From the NCBI GenBank assembly GCA_910577635.1, contig CAJTNR010000005.1:1-64000 (forward strand): DNA of 64,000 nucleotides, written 5' to 3'. The DNA is from an uncultured Vampirovibrio sp. GTDB lineage: Bacteria; Cyanobacteriota; Vampirovibrionia; Gastranaerophilales; Gastranaerophilaceae. The notes under the pieces are model-generated. The model made no database searches and was not told where the DNA came from. It worked only from the letters and a program-made list of their open reading frames with translations. A program made the position numbers and the translations under genes. Shown here one piece after another: positions 13,844 to 21,767 of the stretch; position 1 is the first letter of the stretch; each line of letters starts with the position of its first letter.

Positions 13844-15376
13844 ATTACTAGCATATTATATATTATTCTAGCTCTTTTAATTATTATAAGCGCATTTATG
13901 ACAATGCTTTTTGTTAGACAAAAAGCTAAGGTTGAAGTTCTTGAAAAAAATGAACAAAAATATATAGAAGACTTTAAAGAAAAAGAACAGTTTTTAAAAA
14001 AAGAAGCTCTAATTTCAGCTAAAGAGCAGCTCCATAAAGAAAGAATAGAATTCGACCAGCAGCAAAGAGAAAAAAAACTGGAGCTTGATAGAATCCAGCA
14101 GGATTTATACAAAAAAGAAGATGAACTTGAAGTTAAAACTCAAAATGTTGTTGATAAAGAACTTGTTCTTAATAAAAAAGTAGATGAACTTGAACAAAAA
14201 GAAGACTATCTGGCTGAAACCATAGCCCGTCAAATAACGGAGCTAGAACGGGTTGCTCAAATGTCTCGCGATGAAGCAAAGACAATGCTTCTTAACCAAT
14301 TAAAAGATGAGCTGGCAAGTGAAAAAATTCAGCTTATAAGAGAAAACGAACTGCAAATAAAAGAAGCTGCTGAAGAAAAATCTAGAGAAATTCTCAGTCA
14401 GACAATGCAGAAATGTGCAATTGAGCAGGTTATTGAAACCAGTGTCTGTGTAGTTTCTCTGCCTAGTGATGAAATGAAGGGCAGAATTATTGGACGTGAA
14501 GGAAGAAACATAAGAACCCTTGAAACATTAACCGGTGTTGATTTAATCATTGATGATACCCCAGAAGCCGTTGTTTTATCTTCTTTTGACCCTATAAGAA
14601 GAGAAATTGCAAAATTAACAATAGAAAAACTGATTCAAGATGGAAGGATCCATCCTGTTCGAATTGAGGAAGTTTATGAAAAAGCAACAAAGGAAATAGA
14701 AAATAAAATGAAACAAGAAGGTGAACGCGCTGCTGTTGACCTTGGAATTATGAACCTTAACAAAGAGCTTTCAAAAACACTTGGACGCTTATATTATAGA
14801 ACAAGCTATGGACAAAACGTGCTTAAACATTCAATTGAAGTCGGACAAATTGCCGGAATGCTTGCATCTGAACTGGGATCTGATGTCAAAAGTGCTAAAA
14901 GAGCTGGTTTGCTGCATGATATCGGAAAAGCAGTCGATCAAGAACAAGAAGGAACACACGTTCAACTTGGGGTTGATTTAGCAAGACGATATGGAGAAAA
15001 AGAACTTATAGTGCACGCTATTGAAGCACATCATGATGATGTACCCTGTAATACATTAACTGATGCATTAGTTAAAATAGCAGATACAATATCCGCAGGT
15101 CGTCCTGGAGCTCGTCGTGACACGCTTGAAATCTATATTAAACGCCTTAAGAAGCTGGAAGAAATTGCTAACAGCTACGAAGGTATTAAGCAGTCCTTTG
15201 CTGTGTCAGCTGGTCGAGAGGTTAGGGTTGTTGTTCAGCCAAATGTATTTGATGATGTTGCAAGTGCAAAACTAGCACGTGATATTGCAAAACGAATTGA
15301 GGATGAACTTGAGTACCCTGGACAAATTCGAGTAACAGTTGTAAGGGAAGCAAGAGTTACCGAAATTGCCAAATAA
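13844..15376 (+). CDS. rny: Ribonuclease Y (probable ATT start)
   Basis: Membrane-anchored endoribonuclease that starts mRNA decay. Order: N-terminal membrane helix, long charged coiled coil (about 30-200), KH domain (IIGREGRNIRTLE), HD domain (HSIEVGQ...GLLHDIGKAVD, EAHHDD) and the conserved C-terminal domain. The first ATG (13898) gives 492 residues and loses most of the membrane helix. In frame upstream the DNA encodes SILYIILALLIIISAF with no stop, and no ATG, GTG or TTG exists there. An ATT at 13844, 9 nt after GAGG, gives 510 residues, the normal RNase Y length. I therefore choose ATT; an ATA at 13853 is the other option. Operon with ymdB and a PHP gene. Confidence 0.85.
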   Translation: MTSILYIILALLIIISAFMTMLFVRQKAKVEVLEKNEQKYIEDFKEKEQFLKKEALISAKEQLHKERIEFDQQQREKKLELDRIQQDLYKKEDELEVKTQNVVDKELVLNKKVDELEQKEDYLAETIARQITELERVAQMSRDEAKTMLLNQLKDELASEKIQLIRENELQIKEAAEEKSREILSQTMQKCAIEQVIETSVCVVSLPSDEMKGRIIGREGRNIRTLETLTGVDLIIDDTPEAVVLSSFDPIRREIAKLTIEKLIQDGRIHPVRIEEVYEKATKEIENKMKQEGERAAVDLGIMNLNKELSKTLGRLYYRTSYGQNVLKHSIEVGQIAGMLASELGSDVKSAKRAGLLHDIGKAVDQEQEGTHVQLGVDLARRYGEKELIVHAIEAHHDDVPCNTLTDALVKIADTISAGRPGARRDTLEIYIKRLKKLEEIANSYEGIKQSFAVSAGREVRVVVQPNVFDDVASAKLARDIAKRIEDELEYPGQIRVTVVREARVTEIAK

Positions 15377-15394
15377 AGTTTTTTGGGAATTTCA

Positions 15395-16210
15395 ATGACA
15401 AATAATTATAAAATATTGTTTATTGGAGACATTGTCGGTCGTCCTGGCAGGGAAGTTGTTAAAAACTTTCTGGCTGATAATAAGTCTAAGTATGACTTTA
15501 TCATTGCTAATGTTGAAAATGCCAGCCATGGTTTTGGTTTAACTAAAAAAAACCATGATGAGCTTATATCCTATGGCATTAATGCAATGACCTCAGGTAA
15601 TCATATCTGGGATAAAAAAGAAATTTTTAACTATATTGATGAATCCGACTTTTTAATTCGTCCTTATAACTACAATCCTAAGGTGCCAGGGATAGGCTAC
15701 AGGATTTTTGATGACAGGATTATAGTTATAAACCTTCTTGGAAGGACTTTTATGCCTCCTGTTGATTGTCCTTTTGTGTCTTTGGAAAAAATTATTAATG
15801 AACTAAAAGAAAAAGAACTTTTTAACAATAGGATTATATTTATAGATTTCCACGCTGAAGCAACAGCTGAAAAGCAGTGTTTTGCAAGATTCTGCGCTGA
15901 ACTTGGAGTGAATGCTGTAATTGGAACGCATACACACGTTCAAACTGCTGATGAAAATATTATTGATAACACCTGTGCTTATTTATCCGATGCCGGCTTT
16001 TGCGGCAGCAAAAAAGGAATAATTGGAATGGAATATAAAACTTCCTTAAGACGATTAACATTCTCAATTAATGAAAGATTTGATGTGGAAACTTCTAATC
16101 CATACACACTTAATGCTTGTGAGGTTGAATTTTTTGACAATCGTCCAATAAGCATTAATAGAATAAGTTTTGAATACTATAAACAAGAGGAAAAGGAAAG
16201 TGAAGATTGA
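15395..16210 (+). CDS. ymdB: YmdB-type metallophosphoesterase
   Basis: A 271-residue di-metal phosphoesterase of the TIGR00282/YmdB family, a 2',3'-cyclic nucleotide phosphodiesterase in Bacillus. Metal-binding motifs in order: GDIVGRPGR (Asp), ENASHGFG (Glu-Asn), SGNHIWD (Asn-His), DFHAEATAEK and GTHTHVQTADE (His). Start at ATG 15395 chosen because GGGAA lies 6 nt upstream; a TTG at 15383 would overlap this site. It follows RNase Y by 18 bp, the same rny-ymdB order as in Firmicutes, which points to a joint role in RNA turnover. It overlaps the next gene by 11 bp. Confidence 0.92.
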   Translation: MTNNYKILFIGDIVGRPGREVVKNFLADNKSKYDFIIANVENASHGFGLTKKNHDELISYGINAMTSGNHIWDKKEIFNYIDESDFLIRPYNYNPKVPGIGYRIFDDRIIVINLLGRTFMPPVDCPFVSLEKIINELKEKELFNNRIIFIDFHAEATAEKQCFARFCAELGVNAVIGTHTHVQTADENIIDNTCAYLSDAGFCGSKKGIIGMEYKTSLRRLTFSINERFDVETSNPYTLNACEVEFFDNRPISINRISFEYYKQEEKESED

Positions 16211-17048
16211 TTTACACATTCATACGACTTATTCTGACGGGATGTTGACTCCAACTCAAATTGTAGACACAGCTCTTGAGTGCGGATTGGATTGTATAGC
16301 CTTAACTGACCATGATAATGTTTTATCGCACAAGGTTGCAACTGATTATATTAAGCAAAAAAAATTAAGACTTGAAGTAATTCCTGGTGTTGAAATAAAT
16401 ACAATTTATAAGGGTTATGAAGTCCATATTCTTGGATATTTTATGGATAAAGACAATAGAGCTTTTATTGATTTAATTAATTTTCAACAAAAAGCAAGAA
16501 TTGAACAAACCCATAAAATTATCGAATTGTTAGTAAAAAAAACTGGTTTAAAGATAAAATTTGAAGATGTTTCACGTCTGGTTGCCCCTAAAGGCTCTAT
16601 TGGAAGGCCGCATATTGCCCGCGCTATAACAACTTGCGGCGGCAGCAGCAATATCATGGAAGCATATGCTAAGTATATTAACAATAACTCGGAAGTTTAT
16701 GTTGAAAGAAACACTGTTAGTCCGCATGATGCTGTTGAAATAATAAATGAAGCAGGGGGAATTCCTGTTTTTGCTCATCCAATTGATGTTGAAATTGCAG
16801 ATAAATTGACCCAGCAGCTTGCAAGCTGCGGCTTAAGGGGAATTGAAGCTTATCATAGAAAGCATTCTCCTGCTGCTGTTGAACACTTCTCAACTTTAGC
16901 AGAGCAGTATGGTTTAATTGTAACAGGCGGGTCTGATTTCCACGCGCCTTCTTTGAACCACGGTACAATTTTAATGGGCAAAAATTTTATTCCTGATTGG
17001 ATCTATGACAAACTTTTGCTTGAAAAAAGAAAAATTGAGCTGGCATAA
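16200..17048 (+). CDS. PHP-domain phosphoesterase (RNase AM/YciV type)
   Basis: A 282-residue PHP-family metal phosphatase. Motifs: DLHIHTTYSDG at the very N-terminus, LTDHDN, GVEIN, FAHPID and GGSDFHAP near the end. The closest known group, E. coli YciV/RNase AM and related 3',5'-nucleoside bisphosphate phosphatases, removes nucleotides 5' to 3' from short RNA and hydrolyses pAp. The GTG at 16200 is chosen because it places KIDLHIH at residue 2 and has AGG motifs just upstream; a TTG at 16170 would extend it by 10 basic residues with no family support. Overlaps ymdB by 11 bp, giving an rny-ymdB-PHP cluster consistent with RNA degradation. Confidence 0.88.
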   Translation: MKIDLHIHTTYSDGMLTPTQIVDTALECGLDCIALTDHDNVLSHKVATDYIKQKKLRLEVIPGVEINTIYKGYEVHILGYFMDKDNRAFIDLINFQQKARIEQTHKIIELLVKKTGLKIKFEDVSRLVAPKGSIGRPHIARAITTCGGSSNIMEAYAKYINNNSEVYVERNTVSPHDAVEIINEAGGIPVFAHPIDVEIADKLTQQLASCGLRGIEAYHRKHSPAAVEHFSTLAEQYGLIVTGGSDFHAPSLNHGTILMGKNFIPDWIYDKLLLEKRKIELA

Positions 17049-17050
17049 GT

Positions 17051-17641
17051 TTAGTATTCGTTTTTCAAATAATCAAAAATTTTGTGGAATTTGCAATTGA
17101 GTTCACTAAGTTCTTCCTCTTCATCAATTTCAATTGTAATAGTAGGAATCCCTCTTTCAACTCCGCAATAAGTCCCAAAGCTCCCGGGTGTTGGATAGCC
17201 TATTGAATCTACTACTTTGTAGTTTAGATAATTATTTATTTTTTCTGCTAATTCTTCCCCTGCACCATCATAGTTTACAACTTTATAGGGCGCATGGATT
17301 GTAATTATTGCGCTAAAATTATTCTTATCAATCAAACTAACAAGTTCTTGAACTTCCTTTTCACTATTTGGTTTACTTCCTCCAAAATAGTCATCGTTTT
17401 TTCCTAAAATCCAGTTTTTGGTTGGAAAATTGCGGTTTAAATCAACCCCGTTTTTGTTTTTTCTTGTGTTAGAACTATTTAGTCTTGGAATAAAATAAAG
17501 AGTGTTTTTTTTGCTTTCTTGATAATTTTCAAGATAAGAATTGATAAAATATTCTCCTTGCGGTTCATCTCCGTGAAAAACCCCAATTATAAGAATTTTT
17601 TTACCTGTTAAAAATGGGTCTTTTTTTTCAATTATTTCCAT
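17051..17641 (-). CDS. M14-type murein peptide amidase-like zinc peptidase
   Basis: A 196-residue zinc carboxypeptidase fold protein. Zinc ligands: HGDEPQGE (His...Glu) near residue 25 and TIHAP (His) in the middle; the catalytic Glu is in TITIEIDEEE; NGVDLNRNFP is the substrate-binding Asn-Arg motif. The nearest known group is MpaA, which cleaves between gamma-D-Glu and diaminopimelate in recycled murein peptides; substrate here is inference. No signal peptide, as expected for a cytosolic recycling enzyme. The ATG at 17641 is chosen because the upstream ATG (17683) lies in the loop of the rpaB terminator. Convergent with the PHP gene, 2 bp apart. Confidence 0.8.
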   Translation of the reverse strand: MEIIEKKDPFLTGKKILIIGVFHGDEPQGEYFINSYLENYQESKKNTLYFIPRLNSSNTRKNKNGVDLNRNFPTKNWILGKNDDYFGGSKPNSEKEVQELVSLIDKNNFSAIITIHAPYKVVNYDGAGEELAEKINNYLNYKVVDSIGYPTPGSFGTYCGVERGIPTITIEIDEEEELSELNCKFHKIFDYLKNEY

Positions 17642-17666
17642 AGTTTTTTGCTTTCTTGTTAATAAA

Positions 17667-17708
17667 AAAACATCAAACTGCACTAATAATAAGCAAATTT
17701 GATGTTTT
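17667..17708 (-). terminator. rpaB terminator
   Basis: An 11-bp perfect stem (AAAACATCAAA / TTTGATGTTTT) with a 20-nt loop, followed on the minus strand by TTTTTTTATT. It lies 19 bp past the rpaB stop. Confidence 0.7.
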
Positions 17709-17726
17709 TATTATCTATTTATATTA

Positions 17727-18473
17727 TTATCCGATTCTTTGGAACATATATCCAATACCACGTGCTGTTAGGATTAGCTCAGGATTAGCAGGGTCTGTTT
17801 CAAGTTTTGAGCGCAAACGTGAAATATGTACATCAACAACGCGGGTGTCGATTCTGTGATCTGGTGGATACGCCCAGACATGCTGCAAGATTTCATTTCT
17901 TGAATAAGCAGTGCCTGAGTTGTTAACAAGAAGTTCTAATAAGCTAAACTCCATTCCCGTAAGACGAATTCTTTCATTCTTTCTATAAACCTGTCTTCTT
18001 GCAGTATCAATTTTAATACTGCCTGTTGTAATAACGTTTTTAGTGGTTTTTCCTGTTGGAATTGCGATATCTTTACTTACTGTTCTTCTTAGAACTGCTT
18101 TAACACGCGCTTCCAGTTCTTTAGGGCTGAAGGGTTTGATAACATAGTCATCAGCGCCCAATTCAAGACCTGTAATTCTTTCTGATACATCTCCCAAGGC
18201 AGTAAGAATAATTATTGGAACATCTGAAACTCTTCTTATTTCTCTTGTTACCCCATACCCGTCCATTTTTGGCATCATGACATCAAGAATAACAATATCG
18301 GGGTTGGTTTTATTAAACAACTCAACGGCTTCTTCTCCGTCTTCTGCTGTGACAACATTATAACCTGCCATTTTAAGACGTGTTTCTAAAATTCTTCTTA
18401 TACTGGCTTCGTCATCTACAACAAGGATTTTTTGTTTGGAGTCTATTTGTTCGCCTTGGATATCTTTGGTCAT
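17727..18473 (-). CDS. rpaB: RpaB (Ycf27)-like OmpR-family response regulator
   Basis: A 248-residue regulator with a receiver domain (Asp20-Asp21, phospho-acceptor Asp64 in VILDVMMPKMDGYG, Lys in DDYVIKPFSPKE) and an OmpR winged helix. From memory, long stretches match cyanobacterial and plastid RpaB closely: DEASIRRILETRL, ITGLELGADDY, RIRLTGMEFSLLELLV, DTRVVDVHISRLRSKLE and NPELILTARGIGY. In cyanobacteria RpaB works with the kinase Hik33 (NblS) in high-light and redox stress control through HLR1 sites. Here no photosynthesis genes are visible, so the signal must differ. No kinase lies beside it. Monocistronic, closed by its own terminator. Confidence 0.9.
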   Translation of the reverse strand: MTKDIQGEQIDSKQKILVVDDEASIRRILETRLKMAGYNVVTAEDGEEAVELFNKTNPDIVILDVMMPKMDGYGVTREIRRVSDVPIIILTALGDVSERITGLELGADDYVIKPFSPKELEARVKAVLRRTVSKDIAIPTGKTTKNVITTGSIKIDTARRQVYRKNERIRLTGMEFSLLELLVNNSGTAYSRNEILQHVWAYPPDHRIDTRVVDVHISRLRSKLETDPANPELILTARGIGYMFQRIG

Positions 18474-18601
18474 TTTTCTTCCTTACTTATTCATATTACT
18501 AAACATTACAAAATATTTACTTTTTTGAACTTATATTAACATAAATTAATTTTTTTTGCAAAATATTAATAAATAAATTTAAGGAAATGCCGCTAGAGCA
18601 T

Positions 18602-18625
18602 AAAAAAAGCCCTTTTTTCAAGGGC
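18602..18625 (-). terminator. Terminator of the 186-residue coiled-coil protein gene
   Basis: Stem GCCCTT / AAGGGC with a short A-rich loop, followed on the minus strand by TTTTTTT. It is 45 bp past the stop at 18670. Confidence 0.8.
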
Positions 18626-18669
18626 AAATTTGGTTAATAGTTTAATTAGAATTTGGAGAGGTTATACTG

Positions 18670-19230
18670 TTAACTTAGTTTAATTGCATTGCTCTGGATT
18701 TGTGAACTAATGCTGTTTTTCAGTTCGTCAAGTTCTGCTTGTTCTGATTGAACTAATGTTTCAAGTTCCGCTTGTTTTGCTTGAATTTCTTTTTCTTTTT
18801 CATTCAAGTAAGGTGTGAAGTATTTTTCTGCAAATTCTTTTAATGCTTCATCATAGAATTCAGAGAACATTTTTTGTTCATCTAATTGACCGTTTTCATC
18901 ATAATAAAGTGCAGCTTGAGACGCAACAGCGGCATTATTATAGTATTGTTCCTGCGTTAAGTTTCCATAGAGGCTTGCATAATAATCTTTTTGCGTTTGT
19001 GCTGAGTTTTGCGCTGATTCGTTTGCATACTGCATAAAATCAAGCGCATCGCCAAATAAATCCGACCCTAGAGAGGAAATCTCGCTTGGAGTAATATTGC
19101 CGTCAGCTATTGCTCCTGAAAAAGAGGATAATCTGTCCAGTTGAGATTTTAATCTAATTTTCTCTAAAGTGTGGTCGTTAATGCTGCTTATAAGCTCATT
19201 TCTTCTTAGAGCCATTAGTAACCATGCCAT
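18670..19230 (-). CDS. Unknown helical/coiled-coil protein, 186 aa
   Basis: I do not recognise the family. The N-terminus (MAWLLMALRRNELISSINDH) is moderately hydrophobic but has no cleavable signal; the rest is predicted mostly helical, with a Gln/Ala/Tyr-rich middle (NAAVASQAALYYD, about 103-115) and a charged heptad-like coiled coil at 140-172 (EKEIQAKQAELETL). The form resembles structural or secreted helical proteins rather than enzymes. Good AGGAG ribosome site. It is monocistronic, with its own terminator, between rpaB and the radical SAM gene. The start region carries three CTAACCT-like elements. Confidence 0.7.
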   Translation of the reverse strand: MAWLLMALRRNELISSINDHTLEKIRLKSQLDRLSSFSGAIADGNITPSEISSLGSDLFGDALDFMQYANESAQNSAQTQKDYYASLYGNLTQEQYYNNAAVASQAALYYDENGQLDEQKMFSEFYDEALKEFAEKYFTPYLNEKEKEIQAKQAELETLVQSEQAELDELKNSISSQIQSNAIKLS

Positions 19231-19364
19231 AACCTTACACTCCTAACCTAATTTAAACTAACCTTTACACAATATAATAAAGTATTTTTTTATTCAAAAA
19301 TTGCCTATTGTTAATCTTTTTCTTAACAAAACTTAATAACTAACCTTAAAAAGTTTATTTATAG

Positions 19365-19370
19365 TTTAAT
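19365..19370 (+). promoter_or_regulatory. -10 box of the radical SAM gene (leaderless type)
   Basis: TTTAAT ends 6 nt before the ATG at 19377; no Shine-Dalgarno. A CTAACCTTAA element lies at 19340-19349, in the -35 region. Confidence 0.35.
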
Positions 19371-19376
19371 AGTAGT

Positions 19377-21161
19377 ATGATTGATGATAATTTTCTGGAT
19401 AAATACAGCGATATTCTATACCAAACAGAGCGTCCTTCAAGGTATATAGGCGATGAGTTTGGTTCTTATGATAAAGATTTTAATAGTGTAGAGACAAAAT
19501 TTTTGTTTGTTTTTCCAGATAAGTATGAAATTGGAATAAGCAATTTTGGTCATAAAATTATCTATGATTTGACAAATAAAAAAGAAAATATGCTCTGCGA
19601 TAGATTATATGCACCTGATAAAGATTTTATCGCACTTTTGGAACAAAACAATCTTCCTTTATATGCGCTTGAATCAAAAAGAAAGCCAATAGAGTTTGAT
19701 TGTATTGGTTTTGGGCTTCAATATGAACTTAGCTATACAACTGTTTTAAAAATTTTAGAGTTGTCAGGGATTCCTCTTTTTTCAAAGGAAAGAGATAATT
19801 CGCATCCTTTAATCCTTGCAGGAGGTCCTTGTACAAGTAACCCCAAGCCAATGAGCCCTTTTATTGATGTTTTTATTATAGGGGATGGAGAGGATGTTAA
19901 TATTGAAGTTTTGGAAAAGTTTTCTAAACTAAAAACTAAGTTAAAAAGAAGAGAAATTCTTCTTGAATTGTCTAAAATTCAAGGGGTTTATGTTCCTATT
20001 GCAAATAATTATACAACCAAAAGAATTGCACAGCTTACTTTTGAAAATCATCCAATAAGTTCTCCAATTCCACACTTTGCCTCTGTTCAAGATAGAGCAG
20101 TAGTTGAATTAAGAAGAGGATGCGGGCGTTTGTGTCGTTTTTGTCAAGCTTCTCATATTAATCTTCCAATTAGAGAAAGAAAAAAGGAAGATGTTGTAAA
20201 ACTAGCGCAGCACTATGTCAAAAACTCAGGTTACAGCGAGTATTCTTTACTTTCCTTATCATCTAATGATCATACAAATATAGAAATAATCCTAAGTGAA
20301 CTTAATTGTCATTTTGCAAATTTTGGAGTAAGTGTTTCTCTGCCTTCTCAAAGGGCTGATAAATTTTCTTTAGAATTGGCTAAGCTGGCATCTGCTCAAA
20401 AAAAAGCCACTGTTACAATTGCTCCTGAAGCAGGCACGCAAAGACAAAGAGACATTATAAATAAAAACCTATCGCAAGAGCAAATAATTAATGCGACTAT
20501 AAGCTGCATTAAAAATGGGTGGAATAAAATTAAATATTATTTTGTAATTGGATTGCCATTTGAAACCTTTGATGATTTAAAAGGAATCGTAGATTTAATC
20601 GAACAGGTTAATGCAGCCTGTCGTCAAGAAGGGCTTAAGTATCCTCTAATCACCTGTTCGATTTCGGTTTTTGTCCCTAAACCTCATACCCCTTTTCAAT
20701 GGGCAAGGCAGAATACAATTAGTGAAATTGATGAAAAAATAAGCTTTTTAAAAGGTCTTAAAGAAAAACTGAGGAATGTTAAGTTTAACTTCCATAATCC
20801 AAAAGTTTCCCAGATAGAATCTTTTTTTACAAGAGGGGATGAAAATATAGCAGCATTTATTTATGAGCTTTATAAACAAGGGGCTTATCTTGAATCCTGG
20901 GATGAGAATTTGGATTTTGATTTATATTCAAAAATTGCAAAAAAAATGAACATAGATATTGAAAAAATGGCTTCAAGAGAGTTTTTGGAGGATGAAATCT
21001 TACCCTGGGATGTTATTAGCTATGGAGTCAGAAAACAATGGCTGCTAGATGAGTACAAAAAGGCAAAAAAAGCAATTGCTACCATTCCTTGTGAAATTAA
21101 GTGCAATAATTGCGGAGTTTGTGCTGATTTAAAAACCAACAAAGTTCTTGATAAAAAATAG
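19377..21161 (+). CDS. B12-binding-like radical SAM protein (TIGR03960 type)
   Basis: A 594-residue protein of the radical SAM family usually found beside or fused to a DUF2344 partner. The N-terminal 240 residues have a cobalamin-binding-like fold (FVFPDKYEIGISNFGHKI, LAGGPCTSNPKP, IIGDGEDVN). The 4Fe-4S site is Cys249, Cys253, Cys256 in RRGCGRLCRFCQ. The C-terminus ends in CEIKCNNCGVCAD, a second cysteine cluster that could hold another Fe-S centre. Function in this family is not firmly known; some members modify tRNA or ribosomal components. The DUF2344 partner is not in the window: a decayed short gene follows instead. A TTTAAT box 6 nt before ATG suggests a leaderless mRNA. Confidence 0.85.
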   Translation: MIDDNFLDKYSDILYQTERPSRYIGDEFGSYDKDFNSVETKFLFVFPDKYEIGISNFGHKIIYDLTNKKENMLCDRLYAPDKDFIALLEQNNLPLYALESKRKPIEFDCIGFGLQYELSYTTVLKILELSGIPLFSKERDNSHPLILAGGPCTSNPKPMSPFIDVFIIGDGEDVNIEVLEKFSKLKTKLKRREILLELSKIQGVYVPIANNYTTKRIAQLTFENHPISSPIPHFASVQDRAVVELRRGCGRLCRFCQASHINLPIRERKKEDVVKLAQHYVKNSGYSEYSLLSLSSNDHTNIEIILSELNCHFANFGVSVSLPSQRADKFSLELAKLASAQKKATVTIAPEAGTQRQRDIINKNLSQEQIINATISCIKNGWNKIKYYFVIGLPFETFDDLKGIVDLIEQVNAACRQEGLKYPLITCSISVFVPKPHTPFQWARQNTISEIDEKISFLKGLKEKLRNVKFNFHNPKVSQIESFFTRGDENIAAFIYELYKQGAYLESWDENLDFDLYSKIAKKMNIDIEKMASREFLEDEILPWDVISYGVRKQWLLDEYKKAKKAIATIPCEIKCNNCGVCADLKTNKVLDKK

Positions 21162-21177
21162 ACAATTATTTTATTGA

Positions 21178-21416
21178 GTGGTTTTTGATCCTAAAAATTC
21201 TACTTTTAGTTTACTAAGACAAGACTTTAAGAATAAAGAAATTACAAGATTGCAAAAGCAAAAAGGTGTAATAAGACACGTTTTTGATAATGGAATTGTG
21301 CTTGATGCTAATAAAAGCGGCAAAAATTGGGAAAAAACTGCAATGCTATTAAGGATTATTATACTAATGCCGGGTCAATAACAGATAAGAACGGCTGGAA
21401 GTTTAAATCATTGTAG
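21178..21416 (+). pseudogene. Frameshifted C-terminal gene remnant
   Basis: A GTG-started frame of 67 codons reads a plausible protein to about SGKNWEKT, then becomes nonsense. Moving to the other plus frame near 21340 restores a natural-looking end, AIKDYYTNAGSITDKNGWKF, stopping at 21414-21416. Together they look like the tail of a 75-80 residue remnant whose N-terminal part is missing and which has one frameshift. No recognised domain. It overlaps the 3' end of the convergent response regulator gene by 9 bp. It could instead be a real short protein with a sequencing error. Confidence 0.4.
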
Positions 21417-21767
21417 TTTTGATACTACCGTGGTTATAAAGTTATTAATATCAATTGGCTTTGTAATATATGTATCAATGTTGAATTCAAGTGCTTTATT
21501 TTTATCCTTGTCCATAGCACAGGCACTTACAATAATTATTTGAGGGATTCTAATCTTTTCTTTTTGAAGTTTTTCCAATAAAGCGAATCCATCCAGTTTT
21601 GGAAGTTGTAAATCAAGAATAACTAAATCAAAAACATCCTCTTTAATTTTTTTATAAGCTTCAATTCCGTCAAATGCTTTTTCAACAACAAATTTGTTGT
21701 AAGTTAGAATATCATAAAAAAGCTTCATGTTGAGATTATTATCTTCGACTACTAAAATTCTTTTCAT
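21408..21767 (-). CDS. Single-domain response regulator
   Basis: A 119-residue stand-alone receiver (CheY/DivK type). Acidic pocket Glu8-Asp9, phospho-acceptor Asp52 in LVILDLQLPKLDG, Ser in IIVSAC and the conserved lysine in YITKPID. No output domain, so it must act by protein contact or pass phosphate onward. Its start overlaps the histidine kinase stop by 4 bp, so the kinase is the likely cognate partner. Confidence 0.9.
   Translation of the reverse strand: MKRILVVEDNNLNMKLFYDILTYNKFVVEKAFDGIEAYKKIKEDVFDLVILDLQLPKLDGFALLEKLQKEKIRIPQIIIVSACAMDKDKNKALEFNIDTYITKPIDINNFITTVVSKLQ

Noticed and set aside
17642..17683. Longer start for the murein peptide amidase-like gene
   Set aside because: The ATG at 17683 lies in the loop of the rpaB terminator, and the added residues match nothing in the family.
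18506..18521. HLR1-like repeat upstream of rpaB
   Set aside because: The two TTAC elements are 11 bp apart where HLR1 needs 10, and the second half is poor.
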